Source: Ruminococcus sp. UNK.MGS-30 (lineage in GTDB: Bacteria; Bacillota; Clostridia; Oscillospirales; Ruminococcaceae). Taken from it: a stretch of 64,000 bases of DNA. The position numbers and the translations under genes are program-made. Positions 17,597-26,236 of this stretch are shown here, one piece after another (the stretch's first letter is position 1; every line of letters begins with the position of its first letter). The DNA lies in contig LBCK01000004.1 in the NCBI GenBank assembly GCA_000980705.1, positions 239,019 to 303,018 of the forward strand. Direction: 5' to 3'. Under the pieces are notes generated by a model, which saw nothing but the letters and a program-made list of their open reading frames with translations, made no database searches and had not been told where the DNA came from.

Positions 17597-18901
17597 TCAG
17601 TTTCCGCTGTGTGCAGCGAAAAATTCGTCTGCATCTCCCAGCGTTTTATCTATCTCACGCAGCGTATGTGCGTTCGATACAAAAATTGCCTCAAACTGGC
17701 TGGGACCAAAATAATTGCCCCGATCCAGCATGAAGTGAAAGTACTCCCGGAACTTTGCGGTGTCTGCCTTTTTGGCATCCGCATAGTTCCGCACCTTTTC
17801 CGGTGTAAAGTACAGGCAGGACAGCGAACCGATCCCGTTTACAGTACACGGCGCATGGTGCCGGCGGATGATATCCTCCAGACCGCTGCGTAGCCGGTGA
17901 GACAAAAATCCCACCTGGTGATATACCTCCGGGTGTGCCTGCAAATAGCGCAGCTGTGTCAGTCCGGCACGCATTGCCACCGGATTGCCGCTGAGCGTAC
18001 CTGCCTGGTACACAGACCCCAGCGGTGCCACCAGCTGCATGATCTCCCGTCTGCCGCCGTAAGCGCCAACAGGCATACCGCCGCCGATGATCTTGCCGTA
18101 GGTCACCATATCCGGCGTAATGCCAAAGTGACCCACAGCGCCGTCCAGCTGTAACCGGAAACCGGTAATGACTTCATCAAAAATCAGAAGTGCGCCGTAC
18201 TGGTCACACAGCTGCCGCAGTCCCTGCAAAAAGCCCTTTTCCGGTGCGACAACACCCATATTGGCTGCCACCGGTTCTACGATCACGCAGGCGATCTCCT
18301 GCGGATACTGCCGGAACAACCGTTCCACGCTGTCCAAGTCATTGTACACCGCAGACAGCGTGTCCTGGGTGCAGCCCTTCGGCACGCCGCTGGAATCGGG
18401 GATTCCGGCAGTCATGACCCCGGAACCGGCTTTCACCAGCATGGCGTCTGCATGACCGTGATAGCAGCCCTCGAACTTGACGATCTTGTCCCGTCCGGTA
18501 AAGCCCCGTGCAGCACGAACCGCACTCATCACTGCCTCAGTACCGGAATTTACCATGCGCATCATTTCCACACAGGGAACGATCTCGTGAATGAGTTCTG
18601 CCATTTCCACTTCCAGCGCTGTAGCAGCGCCGTAGCTGAGACCGTTTTCCAGCTGGCTGCGTACTGCCTCCAGCACCACGTCCGGGTTATGCCCCAGGAT
18701 CATCGGACCCCAGGAACCAATATAATCAATATAAGCGTTGCCGTCCTCGTCGTAGAGGTACTGATCTTTGGCACGCTGGATAAATCTCGGCGTTCCGCCC
18801 ACGGACTGAAATGCACGTACCGGCGAATTGACGCCGCCGGGCATCAGTTCTTTGGCACGGGAGTAGAGTTCCTCAGAATGTGTGATCTGCATCTGTTCCA
18901 T
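17597..18901 (-). CDS. hemL: glutamate-1-semialdehyde 2,1-aminomutase
   Basis: A PLP enzyme that forms 5-aminolevulinate from glutamate-1-semialdehyde, the second C5-pathway step. The 434 residues include MPGGVNSPVRAFQ, the substrate-channel ATALEVEMAEL, FDEVITGFR (PLP Asp), and the Schiff-base Lys in TYGKIIGGGMPVGAYGG. The ATG at 18901 overlaps the hemB stop (TAATG). The frame is open upstream but runs back into hemB. Its product feeds hemB, the gene just upstream. Confidence 0.96.
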   Translation of the reverse strand: MEQMQITHSEELYSRAKELMPGGVNSPVRAFQSVGGTPRFIQRAKDQYLYDEDGNAYIDYIGSWGPMILGHNPDVVLEAVRSQLENGLSYGAATALEVEMAELIHEIVPCVEMMRMVNSGTEAVMSAVRAARGFTGRDKIVKFEGCYHGHADAMLVKAGSGVMTAGIPDSSGVPKGCTQDTLSAVYNDLDSVERLFRQYPQEIACVIVEPVAANMGVVAPEKGFLQGLRQLCDQYGALLIFDEVITGFRLQLDGAVGHFGITPDMVTYGKIIGGGMPVGAYGGRREIMQLVAPLGSVYQAGTLSGNPVAMRAGLTQLRYLQAHPEVYHQVGFLSHRLRSGLEDIIRRHHAPCTVNGIGSLSCLYFTPEKVRNYADAKKADTAKFREYFHFMLDRGNYFGPSQFEAIFVSNAHTLREIDKTLGDADEFFAAHSGN

Positions 18902-19884
18902 TATCCGATTCTCCCTTCCCGAATATACTGCGCCAGTTCCATAGCAAAATAGGTGATGAGCAGGTCTGCGCCGGCACGGTACATACAAACAGCCGACTCA
19001 CAGATCACAGCCTCCCGGTCGATATAGCCGGCAGCCGCTGCCGCCTGGATCATGGCATACTCACCACTGACGCTGTACAGCGCCACGGGCTGGTGAAACT
19101 TTTCCTTCAGCGACCGCAGCACATCCAGATACGCCATGCCCGGCTTTACCATCAAAATATCTGCGCCCTCCTGCACGTCCAGTTCTGCCTCCAGCAGCGC
19201 CTCCCGTGCATTGTGGGGATCCATCTGATAGCTTTTCCGATCGCCGAACGCCGGCGCAGAACCTGCCGCATCCCGGAACGGGCCATAGAATGCCGAGGCA
19301 TACTTGACGGAATAGGACATGATGGGCGTGTTCACATAGCCGTTTTCGTCCAGCACCTGCCGGATGCGTGCCACTCTGCCGTCCATCATATCGGACGGTG
19401 CAACCATATCCGCTCCTGCCTGTACATGGGACAGCGCCGTTTTCGCCAGAACCTCCAGCGTCTTGTCGTTATCCACATCGTGACCGCAGAGAATGCCGCA
19501 GTGTCCGTGAGAGGTATACTCACACATACAAACATCAGTAATGACATACAGCTGCGGATATGCCGCCTTGATATGATGCACTGCACGCTGTACAATGCCG
19601 TCCGGCTGCCATGCGCTGCTGCCGATTTCATCCTTTTCCGCAGGGATTCCGAAGAGTAGAACGCTCTTTACCCCGGAATCCGTCACCTGCTGCAAAAGCT
19701 CATCCACACGATCCAGACTCCAGCGATACTGTCCGGGCATAGACGGGATCTCTTCCCGGATATTCTCCCCGTCCTGTACAAACATGGGATAGATCAGCGT
19801 ATCCGCAGAAATACGGGTTTCCCGCACCATGCTGCGCAGCAGTGCGCCGTTTCGCAGCCGGCGTGGACGATTGATCAAATTCAT
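18901..19884 (-). CDS. hemB: delta-aminolevulinic acid dehydratase (porphobilinogen synthase)
   Basis: Condenses two 5-aminolevulinate molecules to porphobilinogen. The 327-residue protein shows RRLRNGALLRSMVRET at the N-terminus, the Cys-rich zinc site VCMCEYTSHGHCGI, Schiff-base Lys in YSVKYASAFYGPFRDAAGS, and the second active Lys in MVKPGMAYLDV. The zinc-ligand cysteines are intact, so a zinc-type enzyme is expected. Its start overlaps the hemC stop by ATGA. Confidence 0.96.
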   Translation of the reverse strand: MNLINRPRRLRNGALLRSMVRETRISADTLIYPMFVQDGENIREEIPSMPGQYRWSLDRVDELLQQVTDSGVKSVLLFGIPAEKDEIGSSAWQPDGIVQRAVHHIKAAYPQLYVITDVCMCEYTSHGHCGILCGHDVDNDKTLEVLAKTALSHVQAGADMVAPSDMMDGRVARIRQVLDENGYVNTPIMSYSVKYASAFYGPFRDAAGSAPAFGDRKSYQMDPHNAREALLEAELDVQEGADILMVKPGMAYLDVLRSLKEKFHQPVALYSVSGEYAMIQAAAAAGYIDREAVICESAVCMYRAGADLLITYFAMELAQYIREGRIG

Positions 19885-20762
19885 ATGGACACCTTCTTAC
19901 TCAACTGCGCCGCCAACGCCTGTACCAGCGCCTCGGCGTCCTCTCGTTTGCCTTGTACTTTATCGAATCTCGGCGTTCCGTCAATGCCGGAAAAGCCATA
20001 GAGCGTGAAATCGTCCCCGTGCAGCTTTGCATAGCACCCCACCGGTGCAGAACAGTCACCGCCCAGCAGTCCGGACAAGCGCCGTTCCGTTCCGGCACAG
20101 AATGCAGCATCTTCATGGTTCAGCTGCCGCAGCAGCCCGGCATATTCCCCTGCACGGGTCTGGATCGCCATGATGCCCTGTCCGGCAGCCGGCACCATTT
20201 CATTCGGTGAAAAGCGATAGGAGATCCGCTCTGCCAGTCCCAGCCGGATCAGACCAGCCTCCGCCAGCAGCAGCGCTCCATATTCGCCACGATCCAGTTT
20301 TTCCAGCCGTGTCAGAACATTGCCACGCACCGGCTTTATGACCGCATCCGGGAACAGTTTCTGAAACTGCATGGCACGCCTTGCCCCGGCACATCCCACA
20401 GGCAGCGCCGGATCCCGCCGGTTCTGTCCTTTCGGAAGTACCAGCACATCCGCCGGCGCTTCCCGTCCGGAATACGCTCCGATGGGCAGCAGCGGATTTT
20501 CCTGCGCCGGCACATCTTTCAGACTATGGACACAAATGTCCACCTGTTTTTCCAGAAGTGCGGCATCCAGTTCCTTTAAGAAAAGTCCCTTTCCGCCGAT
20601 CTTGTCCAGGGTCTTGTTCAGAATTTTGTCACCGGTGGTTTTCATGGTCACCAGTTCCAGCTTTGCCGCCGGCTGAATGCGCCGGATCTCTGCCATCACC
20701 AGTTCACTTTGTATGACCGCCAGACGGCTGGCACGGCTGCCGATACGAATCGTCTCTTCCAT
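19881..20762 (-). CDS. hemC: hydroxymethylbilane synthase (porphobilinogen deaminase)
   Basis: Polymerises four porphobilinogens to hydroxymethylbilane. The 293 residues start METIRIGSRASRLAVIQ-like, with MKTTGDKIL, the catalytic HSLKDVP, RRAMQF, and the dipyrromethane cofactor Cys in LLGGDCSAPVGCYA. The frame is open upstream to 21005, but that would overlap hemA; ATG 20762 sits 5 bp behind the hemA stop with AGAGGAAG as a spaced ribosome site, and matches the family N-terminus. Confidence 0.95.
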   Translation of the reverse strand: MEETIRIGSRASRLAVIQSELVMAEIRRIQPAAKLELVTMKTTGDKILNKTLDKIGGKGLFLKELDAALLEKQVDICVHSLKDVPAQENPLLPIGAYSGREAPADVLVLPKGQNRRDPALPVGCAGARRAMQFQKLFPDAVIKPVRGNVLTRLEKLDRGEYGALLLAEAGLIRLGLAERISYRFSPNEMVPAAGQGIMAIQTRAGEYAGLLRQLNHEDAAFCAGTERRLSGLLGGDCSAPVGCYAKLHGDDFTLYGFSGIDGTPRFDKVQGKREDAEALVQALAAQLSKKVSI

Positions 20763-20767
20763 GGCTT

Positions 20768-22006
20768 TCAAAATCTTCCTCTGTCTCTGATCTTCGCACA
20801 GCTCTGCTGTAACAGCTCCGGCGTGATCTCTGATTTCATGCTGCCCATCAGCATATCCACCGTCTTTTCCGTCACGAGCCGGACGATCTCTTCCAGCTGC
20901 GGCAGCTCCGCATAGGGTGCAGCGGTAGTGCTGTGCAGGATACGCTGTGTGGTCAGTTCTTTCAGCTGCTGCATATACGGGACAGAATCCCGGTAATTGC
21001 GCCACATCTGAAAATTGTCCGCATACTGTTCTGCGATTTGGTGCAGCGCTGCCAGAGCGGCAGCGTCCGGCGCAGCATCACTGTGCAGGTCATCCAGATC
21101 CCACAGGGTCACGCCGTCTGTCTCGCCGCAGGTCGGCTCAATGTCTCTGGGCATTGCCAGATCCAGCAGAAACCGTGGCTTTCGGGAAAGCGCTTTCAGC
21201 TGATCGCTGAAAATGGTATAATGCGGACTGCGTGTTGCACTAATGACGATTTCCGAGTTTTCCATCTGTGCAAAACGCTGTTCATAGGGAATCGGTTTCA
21301 CCCCGAAAGGTATCACTGTTTCCCCGTGGTGATAGGAACGCAGTGTCATAAACACCCGGCAGCCACGCTGTACCAGCAGTGATGCCGCCAATCGTCCCAT
21401 GCTGCCGTTTCCGATCACAAGGCAGCTTTTTCCATCCAGTTTTCCGATGCACTGTTCCAGCTGCTGCACTGCCCCGTAAGAGACAGAGAGCGGCACCTGT
21501 GAGACCGACACCTGGTTCTGTGCGTCCTTTCCGGCAGAAACTGCCGTCCGGAACAGCGTGTCCAGCACACTGTCTGTGGTATGGCATTCTCTTGCCAGTT
21601 CCACCGCACGTCCCACCTGCGTTACGATCTGTTCCTCATGCAGGATCTGGGAATGCAGACCGCAGGCAACCTCCATGAGGTGCTGCGCTGCGTCCAGTTC
21701 TGTTCGCACCAGGATGTGCGGCGGTTCTGCCGAAGAACCGGCATAGTGCTGCAGGAGCTGCGCCGGGGAAATCTGCTCTGCCGGCTGACGTTCTGCTGCA
21801 TTGTTTTCCGTCCGTTCCCGGTCAGACTGTACGGAGAGATACAGTTCTGTTCGGTTACAGGTTGCCAGCAATACTGCGCCGCTGATGCCGTCTTTCTGCA
21901 CCAGTTCCTGCAAGATATGCCGCACCTGCTCTTCCGAAAATGCAAAGCGTTCTCTTTCTGAAACGTCTGCGGAATGCACGTCCACGCCTGCCATATAGAT
22001 ACACAT
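20768..22006 (-). CDS. hemA: glutamyl-tRNA reductase
   Basis: Reduces glutamyl-tRNA(Glu) to glutamate-1-semialdehyde, the entry to the C5 tetrapyrrole pathway. The 412-residue protein has the catalytic Cys in LLATCNRTELYL, LHSQILHEEQIVTQV, an NADPH Rossmann motif VIGNGSMGRLAA, SATRSPHYTIF, and LDLAMPRDIEP. The start ATG (22006) follows AAGGAG at a long 12-nt spacing; an internal ATG four codons on is possible. It is the first hem gene, 8 bp after cobC. Confidence 0.95.
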   Translation of the reverse strand: MCIYMAGVDVHSADVSERERFAFSEEQVRHILQELVQKDGISGAVLLATCNRTELYLSVQSDRERTENNAAERQPAEQISPAQLLQHYAGSSAEPPHILVRTELDAAQHLMEVACGLHSQILHEEQIVTQVGRAVELARECHTTDSVLDTLFRTAVSAGKDAQNQVSVSQVPLSVSYGAVQQLEQCIGKLDGKSCLVIGNGSMGRLAASLLVQRGCRVFMTLRSYHHGETVIPFGVKPIPYEQRFAQMENSEIVISATRSPHYTIFSDQLKALSRKPRFLLDLAMPRDIEPTCGETDGVTLWDLDDLHSDAAPDAAALAALHQIAEQYADNFQMWRNYRDSVPYMQQLKELTTQRILHSTTAAPYAELPQLEEIVRLVTEKTVDMLMGSMKSEITPELLQQSCAKIRDRGRF

Positions 22007-22014
22007 TTCTTTTC

Positions 22015-22608
22015 TCAGCTCCTTTCCGTCAGCTGCTGCCGCAACCGCAGTGGTTCTGTACCAGTCACAGTACAGAGGATCGGTTCACAGTGTCCTGCCT
22101 GCCACGAAAAGTACGGCTTTTGCTGTTCTTCCAGTGCAGAAAGCACAGCCATGATCGTACCGCCGTGTACCACTGCGGCAACTGTCTGATGCTGCTGCCG
22201 CTGCAAAGCCTGTTCCAATGCCTGACAGCATCGCTGCAAAAATGCCGCTCTGGATTCTCCGCTGGGAAAAGCCAGCGTTCCGCCGCTGTCGATCCATGCC
22301 TGATACGCCGGATCTCCGGACAGTTCTGCATAGTTCTTCCCTTCAAAGTCTCCGAAGTCGCACTCCTGCAAACCATATACTATTTCTCTCGGCGTGTCCG
22401 GAAAAAGGATCTCCGCCGTCTGGACACAGCGCCGCATGGGACTGGTCAGAACCACTTCCGGCATGGGAAATGTCTGACGAATTTCCGCCGTTTTCTGCTG
22501 TGCCAGAGAAATGCCCGCCTCACAGAGCGGCTCATCTGTCCGGCAGCCGATATAGCGCCGTTCCAGATTGCCGGCAGTCATGCTGTGCCGGATAAATACG
22601 ATCTGCAT
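22015..22608 (-). CDS. cobC: histidine phosphatase, probable alpha-ribazole-5'-phosphate phosphatase
   Basis: The 197-residue phosphoglycerate-mutase-like phosphatase has the RHG variant IRHSMTAGN near the N-terminus, DFGDFEGKNYAEL, FPSGESRAAF, and the second catalytic His in VVHGGTIMAVL. Sequence alone gives only the superfamily. The place as first gene behind a cobalamin riboswitch, and the size, favour CobC, which dephosphorylates alpha-ribazole phosphate or adenosylcobalamin phosphate. ATG 22608 lies 6 nt after GGAGG. Confidence 0.82.
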   Translation of the reverse strand: MQIVFIRHSMTAGNLERRYIGCRTDEPLCEAGISLAQQKTAEIRQTFPMPEVVLTSPMRRCVQTAEILFPDTPREIVYGLQECDFGDFEGKNYAELSGDPAYQAWIDSGGTLAFPSGESRAAFLQRCCQALEQALQRQQHQTVAAVVHGGTIMAVLSALEEQQKPYFSWQAGHCEPILCTVTGTEPLRLRQQLTERS

Positions 22609-22633
22609 CACACGCCTCCGATCCGCAAACATC

Positions 22634-22663
22634 AAAAAACCCGTGATTCCAGAAGAACACGGG
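22634..22663 (-). terminator. riboswitch-linked rho-independent terminator
   Basis: On the minus strand CCCGTG and CACGGG enclose a 12-nt loop, followed by TTTTTT, 25 nt before the cobC start. Its place between the cobalamin aptamer and cobC makes it the likely expression platform (transcription attenuation when B12 is plentiful). Confidence 0.8.
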
Positions 22664-22774
22664 AAACAGCATATGGGTACACAAAGCCTTGCCTTTGCAG
22701 TATAGCCGCAAAGCGCAGGAAACCGGATGCACCAACAATTTCTTCTATTCTCGTAGATAGGATTTTATTCCAAA

Positions 22775-22950
22775 ACAGCAGACCGGTATCCCGGCTTCGG
22801 TTCACCGTATTCCATGCGCCTTCCCGGAATCATAGAATTCCAGTGGCATCTGCATGGCACTCCCCGACACGGTAGCGGAACTGTGCAGGATTCTCACCTG
22901 CTTCCCTGACATCTGCTGCCAATTGTTCGTAAAACAGAGTCCCCGAAAGA
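22775..22950 (-). promoter_or_regulatory. cobalamin riboswitch aptamer
   Basis: Read on the minus strand, the leader holds the conserved blocks in order: GGGAAGCAGGTGAGAATCC, GCACAGTTCCGCTACCGTG, GCCACTGG, GGGAAGGC, and the B12-box-like AAGCCGGGATACCGGTCTGC. These match the cobalamin aptamer core. The edges are approximate. It controls the cobC-hem-cbi operon; a terminator follows downstream. Confidence 0.93.
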
Positions 22951-22995
22951 ACTCCTTTGTCACTGTACAGCACCAGGATGATGCCGTACCATTCT

Positions 22996-23024
22996 ACTAT
23001 ACCATATTTTCTGTCAATTGGCAA
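22996..23024 (-). promoter_or_regulatory. promoter of the riboswitch-controlled operon
   Basis: On the minus strand TTGCCA (23019-23024), 17 bp, TATAGT (22996-23001). Transcription would start near 22989, giving a leader of about 380 nt that contains the aptamer and terminator. Confidence 0.75.
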
Positions 23025-23034
23025 GCCTTTTTGC

Positions 23035-23064
23035 AAAAAAAGCAGCCCTTTCCAGGACTGCTTT
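23035..23064 (-). terminator. rho-independent terminator of the second cobalamin operon
   Basis: On the minus strand the stem AAAGCAGTCC / GGGCTGCTTT is followed by a T-tract, 36 bp behind the cbiC stop. It overlaps the upstream edge of the riboswitch operon promoter region. Confidence 0.75.
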
Positions 23065-23099
23065 ACAAAACCGATTCAATTTATATGTTTTGTTCAAAT

Positions 23100-23729
23100 T
23101 TACCGGTACAGCTGATACAGCAATGCGTTGCAGATCGCCGCCGCCACATTGCTGCCGCCTTTCCTGCCCTTTGCCACAATATAGGGTACCTGCTCCTGCG
23201 CCAGAATCAGCTCCTTTGCCTCAACCACATTCACAAATCCCACCGGCACGCCGATAATCAGTTTCGGCAAAAGCTTTCCTGCCCGGATCAGTTCATCCAG
23301 CTGTATCAGCGCCGTGGGTGCGTTCCCCACCGCAAAGATCAGATCGCCGTCCAGACTGCACGCCTTTTCCATGGAAACCATCGCCCGTGTCACGCCGCGT
23401 GCTTTCGCCGCAGCAGCAACATCCGGGTCGGACATAAAGCAGTGCGCCTGGCATCCCAGCTGATGCAGAGAGCGCTTGTTGATGCCGGAAAGCGCCATAT
23501 TGGTATCGGTCACAATATGCGCCCCGTTTTGCAGTGCCTTTTTCGCCGAAGATACCGCATCCCTGGAAAAGCACAGATTCTCCACATAGTCAAAATCCGC
23601 CGTGGTATGGATCACCCGCTTGAGGATGCTCCGCTCCGGCTCCGGAATCTCCACGCCCGTGAGATTCTCCTCAATGATCGCCATGCTCCGGGATTCGATC
23701 TCCATCGGCTTATGATACAGTGTCTCCAT
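23100..23729 (-). CDS. cbiC: precorrin-8X / cobalt-precorrin-8 methylmutase
   Basis: Moves the C11 methyl group to C12 to give cobyrinate. The 209-residue protein has the catalytic His in VIHTTADFDYVENL, and the conserved ALSGINKRSLHQLG and VGNAPTALIQL segments with IGVPVGFVNVVEAKE. The ATG lies behind GAAAGGAG and overlaps the cbiJ end by 20 bp. Last gene of the second operon. Confidence 0.95.
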   Translation of the reverse strand: METLYHKPMEIESRSMAIIEENLTGVEIPEPERSILKRVIHTTADFDYVENLCFSRDAVSSAKKALQNGAHIVTDTNMALSGINKRSLHQLGCQAHCFMSDPDVAAAAKARGVTRAMVSMEKACSLDGDLIFAVGNAPTALIQLDELIRAGKLLPKLIIGVPVGFVNVVEAKELILAQEQVPYIVAKGRKGGSNVAAAICNALLYQLYR

Positions 23730-24480
23730 CTGTTTCTCCTTTCCGGTATCTGTCTAAGGATTCCAGCACCTGTGAAATGGCGTGGACTTCCTCTTCCGGC
23801 GCACCCAGCAGCACTACCGGAATGTCCATTTGTTTTGCCGCATCCATTTTTTCTGCCACACCGCCACGCCTGCCGCTGTCCTTGGAGACCAGCACCGCAA
23901 TGTGATATTTTTCCAACAGTTCCAGCGTATCCTCTTTGGAAAACGGCGGCATTGCAAAAATGAGATGCGCTTTGGAGTCTGCCGCCGCCCGCCGGGAATC
24001 CGGCGTATCCAGGATTCTCGCCCAGCCACGGGTGCTGAAATCCGGAATCGCTTTCTCATAAAAGGAAAGCGTATTCACCCCGGTAGTCAGCAGGATATTT
24101 CCGGGAATTGCCGCAAGACAAGCCGCTGCCTGTTCCTTGCTTTCCACCCGGATGACCCGACTGTAATCGTAGGTCATCTTCTGCCGTCCCAGCCGGAAAT
24201 ACGGCAGTTCCAGTTCTGCGCAGACCTGCCGCACCGTTTCCGTAACCACCTGTGCAAAGGGATGGGACGCATCTATTACCGCATCCATCCCACGCAGTGC
24301 AAAGCGAAAGCCATCCGCATCCAGCCGTCCCACACGCACCGTGCAGTGCTGCCCTTCCAGAATCGTTTTCCCGTATTCCGTTGCTGCAAAGGCGGTGACG
24401 CAGTCCTGCTCCGGCAAGACGGCAATGAGATCGGTCGCCTCACTCGTCCCGGCAATTACCGCAAGCCGCAGCCCTTTCAC
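23710..24480 (-). CDS. cbiJ: cobalt-precorrin-6A reductase
   Basis: An NADPH-dependent reduction of cobalt-precorrin-6A to 6B. The 256 residues begin LRLAVIAGTSEATDLIAVL and include DAVIDASHPFAQVVTETV and VLVSKDSGRRGGVAEKMDAA, hallmarks of CbiJ/CobK. No ATG fits; a GTG at 24480 overlapping the cbiH stop (GTGA) lies 8 nt after GGAG and is taken as the start. The longer frame upstream only overlaps cbiH. Confidence 0.92.
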   Translation of the reverse strand: MKGLRLAVIAGTSEATDLIAVLPEQDCVTAFAATEYGKTILEGQHCTVRVGRLDADGFRFALRGMDAVIDASHPFAQVVTETVRQVCAELELPYFRLGRQKMTYDYSRVIRVESKEQAAACLAAIPGNILLTTGVNTLSFYEKAIPDFSTRGWARILDTPDSRRAAADSKAHLIFAMPPFSKEDTLELLEKYHIAVLVSKDSGRRGGVAEKMDAAKQMDIPVVLLGAPEEEVHAISQVLESLDRYRKGETDGDTVS

Positions 24481-25229
24481 GCCTGTGTCTCCGGGTGGAT
24501 GCAGTAGCCACGGGGTGTAATCATTTTCCCGTTCTGCACGTATGTCTGGGAGTTGCCGATCAGCACCACACAGAACATATCCACCGGTTCTTCCGGCAGC
24601 TTTTTCAACGTGGTGATCCACGCCTTTTCCTCGGCACGTCCGGCATTCCGCACAATGCCCACCGGTGTGTCCGGCGAGCGGTGCTGTCCGATCAGCACCG
24701 CCGCCTGCGCCAGATACTCCGTCCGGGAACGGGACTTCGGATTGTACAGGCAGATCACGAAATCTGCCTCTGCCGCCAGGGACACACGCCGCCAGATCAG
24801 TTCCAGCGGCGTCATGCAGTCGCTGAGACTGATTACCGCAAAATCGTGCATCAGCGGTGCGCCCAGGACTGCCGCCGCCGCACTTGCCGCCGTAACGCCC
24901 GGCACGGCAATGATTTCCACATCCGCCTGCATCTCCGCCGCAATTTCCAGAAGTACGCCTGCCATGCCATAAATGCCGCTGTCACCGCTGGAGACAAGCG
25001 CCACGGTTTTCCCGGTCAGCGCAGCCTCGACTGCCGCCCGGCAGCGGTCGGTCTCTTTCCGCATGGGCGTAGCATAATAGCGCAGTTCCGGGAACTGCTC
25101 CTCCAGCAGCCGGATATATGTGGTATATCCCACGACCAGATCTGCCTGTGTCACAGCGTCGATCGCCTGCTGTGTCATATACGGACGGTCTCCGGGTCCA
25201 AAGCCCACAACATAAATCAAAGGTTTCAT
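24477..25229 (-). CDS. cbiH: cobalt-precorrin-3 C17-methyltransferase
   Basis: A SAM-dependent methyltransferase that contracts the ring and methylates C17. The 250 residues show VVGFGPGDRPYMTQQA, VVGYTTYIRLLE, VALVSSGDSGIYGMAG, VPGVTAASAAAAVLGAPLMHDFA, and LCLYNPKSRSR-like ICLYNPKSRSRTEYL, diagnostic for CbiH/CobJ. ATG 25229 overlaps the cbiG stop (ATGA) and follows AAAGGGGA. The reading frame upstream to 25418 is a shadow of cbiG. Confidence 0.95.
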   Translation of the reverse strand: MKPLIYVVGFGPGDRPYMTQQAIDAVTQADLVVGYTTYIRLLEEQFPELRYYATPMRKETDRCRAAVEAALTGKTVALVSSGDSGIYGMAGVLLEIAAEMQADVEIIAVPGVTAASAAAAVLGAPLMHDFAVISLSDCMTPLELIWRRVSLAAEADFVICLYNPKSRSRTEYLAQAAVLIGQHRSPDTPVGIVRNAGRAEEKAWITTLKKLPEEPVDMFCVVLIGNSQTYVQNGKMITPRGYCIHPETQA

Positions 25230-26236
25230 GAAGTTTCCCCTTTCCATCGCAGTGCCGGCAGTTTCTTCCGGCAGGCGGCAAATGTCACGCCGCTGTATTT
25301 CACCTTTCCGGTCAGCACTTCGCCGCAGCCGGATGCCAGATACGCCGATGCCTCCGAAACAGACGGCAACCCCGTGACCTGCTGCACAAACGGCGATGCG
25401 GCAAAGGGATAATTGCATCCCAGAATCGCATCATCCAAGACGATTTCCAGCGGAATCCGGTATTTCTCACACAGTGCCAGAATCGCCGGCTCGTTTTGTT
25501 TCAGCGCAACTGTAGCAATCTTCGCCACAGACAGCCGGCTCAGCCGATGCTCTTCCAGAAACCGCAAAAAGCACTGTTCCAGATGCTCCGGCGCAATGTT
25601 CTTTTTGCATCCCACACCCAGCACCAGACTTTTCGGCCGCAGATACAGCGTATGCTCTGCCCGGCAGTCCCGGAGCTGGTCCGAAATCACCACGGCACAG
25701 GGCTGTACAGGATGGGTTTCCGGCACGATATTCTCCGAAAAGGCATCTGGTTCTACGGGCAGATCTGTCAGAAGTGTAATCTTTTCCTCTGCCACCAGAG
25801 CGCTGCTGATGTGCTTCAGCTCGTGCAGATTCTCGATCACAAGGTCATTTTGTTTGGCAAACAGATCGAACGCCGGAACACCCGCCACATCCGTTGCCGT
25901 GGTAATGACAGCCTCACCGCCCAGATAGGCGGCAAAGCGCCGGGCAGCGGCATTGGCGCCGCCCAGGTGTCCGGACAGCAGACTGATCACATATTTTCCC
26001 TGCTGGTCGAGAACCAGCACTGCCGGGTCGAATGCTTTCGACTGCACCAGCGGTGCAATCTTCCGCACGGCAATGCCCGATGCCATAATGAATACCAGCA
26101 AGTCACAGGCGGCGAAATCACGCCGCACTGCCGCATCGAATGCAGCCTTGGGTTCTACTGTGCCGCCAAATGCTTTTTGCAGCCGCAGCGCCAGCTGTTC
26201 TCCCTGGGGCGTCAGCCAGAAATATGCCGTTTTCAT
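25226..26236 (-). CDS. cbiG: cobalt-precorrin 5A hydrolase
   Basis: Opens the delta-lactone of cobalt-precorrin-5A and releases acetaldehyde, an oxygen-independent pathway marker. The 336-residue protein has the N-terminal IMASGIAVRKIAPLVQSKAFDPAVLVLD and SGHLGGANAAARRFA motifs, a middle domain, and the C-terminal CbiG domain beginning LVLGVGCKKN. The start overlaps the cbiF stop by ATGA. Confidence 0.95.
   Translation of the reverse strand: MKTAYFWLTPQGEQLALRLQKAFGGTVEPKAAFDAAVRRDFAACDLLVFIMASGIAVRKIAPLVQSKAFDPAVLVLDQQGKYVISLLSGHLGGANAAARRFAAYLGGEAVITTATDVAGVPAFDLFAKQNDLVIENLHELKHISSALVAEEKITLLTDLPVEPDAFSENIVPETHPVQPCAVVISDQLRDCRAEHTLYLRPKSLVLGVGCKKNIAPEHLEQCFLRFLEEHRLSRLSVAKIATVALKQNEPAILALCEKYRIPLEIVLDDAILGCNYPFAASPFVQQVTGLPSVSEASAYLASGCGEVLTGKVKYSGVTFAACRKKLPALRWKGETS

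Noticed and set aside
22609..22990. T-box leader instead of a cobalamin riboswitch, because glutamyl-tRNA reductase is downstream
   Set aside because: No T-box sequence is present, and the cobalamin aptamer blocks are complete and in order.
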